A DNA stretch of 64,000 nt, from contig NC_059471.1 in the NCBI RefSeq assembly GCF_018139145.2, positions 42,653,726 to 42,717,725 on the forward strand, read 5' to 3'. Of this stretch, positions 62,869-64,000 are shown piece by piece. Within the stretch, counting starts at the first letter, position 1, and the number at the start of each line of letters is the position of its first letter. The notes beneath the pieces were generated by a model, which did not search any database, was not told the DNA's origin, and was given only the letters and a program-made list of their open reading frames with translations. The translations under genes and the position numbers were made by a program. The DNA comes from Gymnogyps californianus (taxonomy: Eukaryota; Chordata; Aves; Accipitriformes; Cathartidae).

Positions 62869-63048
62869 TTTTTAAATTATTATTATTATCATTATCATTA
62901 TTTTTCCTTCCTTTCTGTCCTATTAAACTGTCTTTATCTCAACCCACAAGGGTTTTTTTTTCCGATTCTCTCCCCCATCCCACTGGGTGGGGGGAGTGCG
63001 CAAGCGGCTGCATGGTGCTTAGTTGCTGGCTGGGGTTAAACCACGACA

Positions 63049-63520
63049 ATAGTAAAGATTCTGATGCCACTGTGAACCTCCAGGACATACTTAAATTTTG
63101 AATACTGAGTACAGTTCAGGAACTATGATATCTAACATGATATAGTAAAATATCCTTAGAAAAAGTAGTAAAAGGCTGGGAAAGATAGCTGAAGTTACAG
63201 AATAGCTACTGTACAATGCAAAGAAAATATGTTTTTCCTATTTAACTAGGAAAAAGATACTAGGGATGAAAGATAGTGAATTATGTAAAATAATGAGTGC
63301 TATAAAATGAAAAGAGGTTGAGAGCACAAGGAAAGATGATTCATTTTTTCTTTATTACAACATGGGAATTCTTTCTTTATGACAACACATGAATTTGGGT
63401 TGTTCACTGAAGTTATCAGTGGCAGAAGTTAGGCAAGAGTAGGTGAGAATATAACCCTATAAACTTGTTTTTTTGTGAAGCTGCTGCTGGTGGTCACTAG
63501 TCAAAGATAAAATTTGAGGG
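63049..63520 (+). mobile_element. Ancient amniote-type CR1, right part
   Basis: Continues the CR1 interrupted at 62384. GATTCTGATGCCACTGTG and TTTTGAATACTGAGTACAGTTC correspond to the A-M-P-L-Y...L-E-Y-C-V-Q-F block. AATAATGAGTGCTATAAAATG and the following segment correspond to the decayed C-terminal domain. The end is indistinct, about 63520. Joined across the LTR, the element spans about 1.3 kb of CR1 sequence. Confidence 0.7.
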
Positions 63521-64000
63521 TCAATGCATCTTTCATCAGAACTAGTGCAGCCATTTCTATGTTCTTACAGGCAGTGTTTATTGTTCTTTTTTGAAACATT
63601 CAAAATCACTGAAGGTCTATGATGGTGTGTTTCCAACTAATTTCCATCATGTGACCTATAGTTTTCTTTCTGAAACAACAGGAAGCCCTCCATTTCATTC
63701 TTCCTTATACACTGGAGCCATTGTAAAGGAAATTTTGTTGTTATTGTATTTTACCAGTAATACAGATGTTGTATCAGCAGCAGATGTCCTCTGATGTTTA
63801 TTGTAAAATGTTTGTTCAACACAGATCTCTGTTATTTGGTAAAGGTCTAGAGAGCTTCCTACCTTCATAATGAGCAATTCTGACATATTTTAGCAATCGC
63901 TATTGTGTTTATGTTATACAACCATGGGATTCCTAAACCCCTTCAAAAGCAGTTTCAGGCAGCCTGACCTTTGACTGCGTTTGTAATTTATCCTGCAAAT
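63521..64000. other. Unique sequence to window end
   Basis: No supported gene or repeat. ORFs of 63-67 codons on both strands overlap and show no features. Confidence 0.5.

Larger units (their letters stand above)
62385..63048 (+). mobile_element. Family A solo LTR with 5-bp TSD and internal duplication
   Basis: Runs from TGTCCTGGTTTCAGGTGGG to GGGGTTAAACCACGACA, flanked by ATAGT at 62380-62384 and 63049-63053. TATA box 62657-62664, ATTAAA 62922-62927. At 664 bases it is longer than its close relative at 38711 (596 bases), mainly because of a tandem duplication with 72-base period at 62725-62868. An ORF of 180 codons runs through both copies of the duplication and the ATT microsatellite; it is not a gene. 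It lies inside an ancient CR1. Confidence 0.94.

Noticed and set aside
62497..63039. 180-codon ORF resembling a transmembrane protein (Leu/Ile runs)
   Set aside because: It is solo LTR sequence; the Leu/Ile runs come from the ATT microsatellite and the 72-bp duplication.
38711..63048. LTRs at 38711 and 62385 as the two ends of one provirus
   Set aside because: They are 23 kb apart and each has its own TSD (GTCGG/GTTGG and ATAGT).
1..64000. CRISPR array, operon or bacterial defence system
   Set aside because: No regularly spaced repeats and no prokaryotic gene structure; the sequence is avian nuclear DNA.

Overview
The window looks like an intergenic or intronic piece of a bird nuclear genome. 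It is AT-rich, has no operon structure, and carries the typical avian interspersed repeats. These are at least eight 5'-truncated CR1 LINE copies, several with the usual ATTCTATG-like 3' tail. There are also eight or nine solo LTRs of two endogenous-retrovirus LTR families with 5-bp target-site duplications (TSDs). The LTR families suggest a non-galliform (neoavian) bird; that is inference. I see no host protein-coding exon, no tRNA or rRNA gene and no CRISPR. The many open reading frames are CR1 ORF2 debris, stop-poor GC-rich LTR sequence, microsatellites or chance.

Layout. 1-589: edge of a GC-rich LTR (called family B here), minus strand. 590-4.3 kb: unique AT-rich DNA. 4.3-5.6 kb: old CR1, minus. 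5.6-18.7 kb: long retroposon-poor tract holding two inverted repeats (6841-6871; 9067-9147), a C21 run and a polypyrimidine tract. 18.7-19.4 kb: LINE debris and a CR1 3' end, plus. 21.5-22.4 kb: 3'-truncated family B LTR between two 54-bp direct repeats. 23.2-23.8 kb: family A solo LTR with TSD. 23.8-29.3 kb: unique. 29.3-29.9 kb: family A LTR, minus, with TSD. 32.1-34.2 kb: longest CR1 (2.1 kb, minus). 34.2-38.7 kb: unique. 38.7-40.2 kb: a family A LTR nested inside a family B LTR, both with their own TSDs. 40.4-41.2 and 42.0-43.1 kb: CR1 copies; the second keeps about 337 codons of ORF2 with one premature stop. 47.9-53.4 kb: a cluster of three CR1s and two LTRs. 53.4-61.5 kb: retroposon-poor. 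61.5-63.5 kb: a very old, decayed amniote-type CR1 split by a young family A LTR.

Nothing here works as a gene system. The value of the window is its insertion history and a few unexplained structures: a 34-bp-arm palindrome, a paired T-box-like inverted repeat, and an odd duplicated flank around a truncated LTR. Family names, ages and regulatory roles are inference and could not be tested without database searches or alignments.
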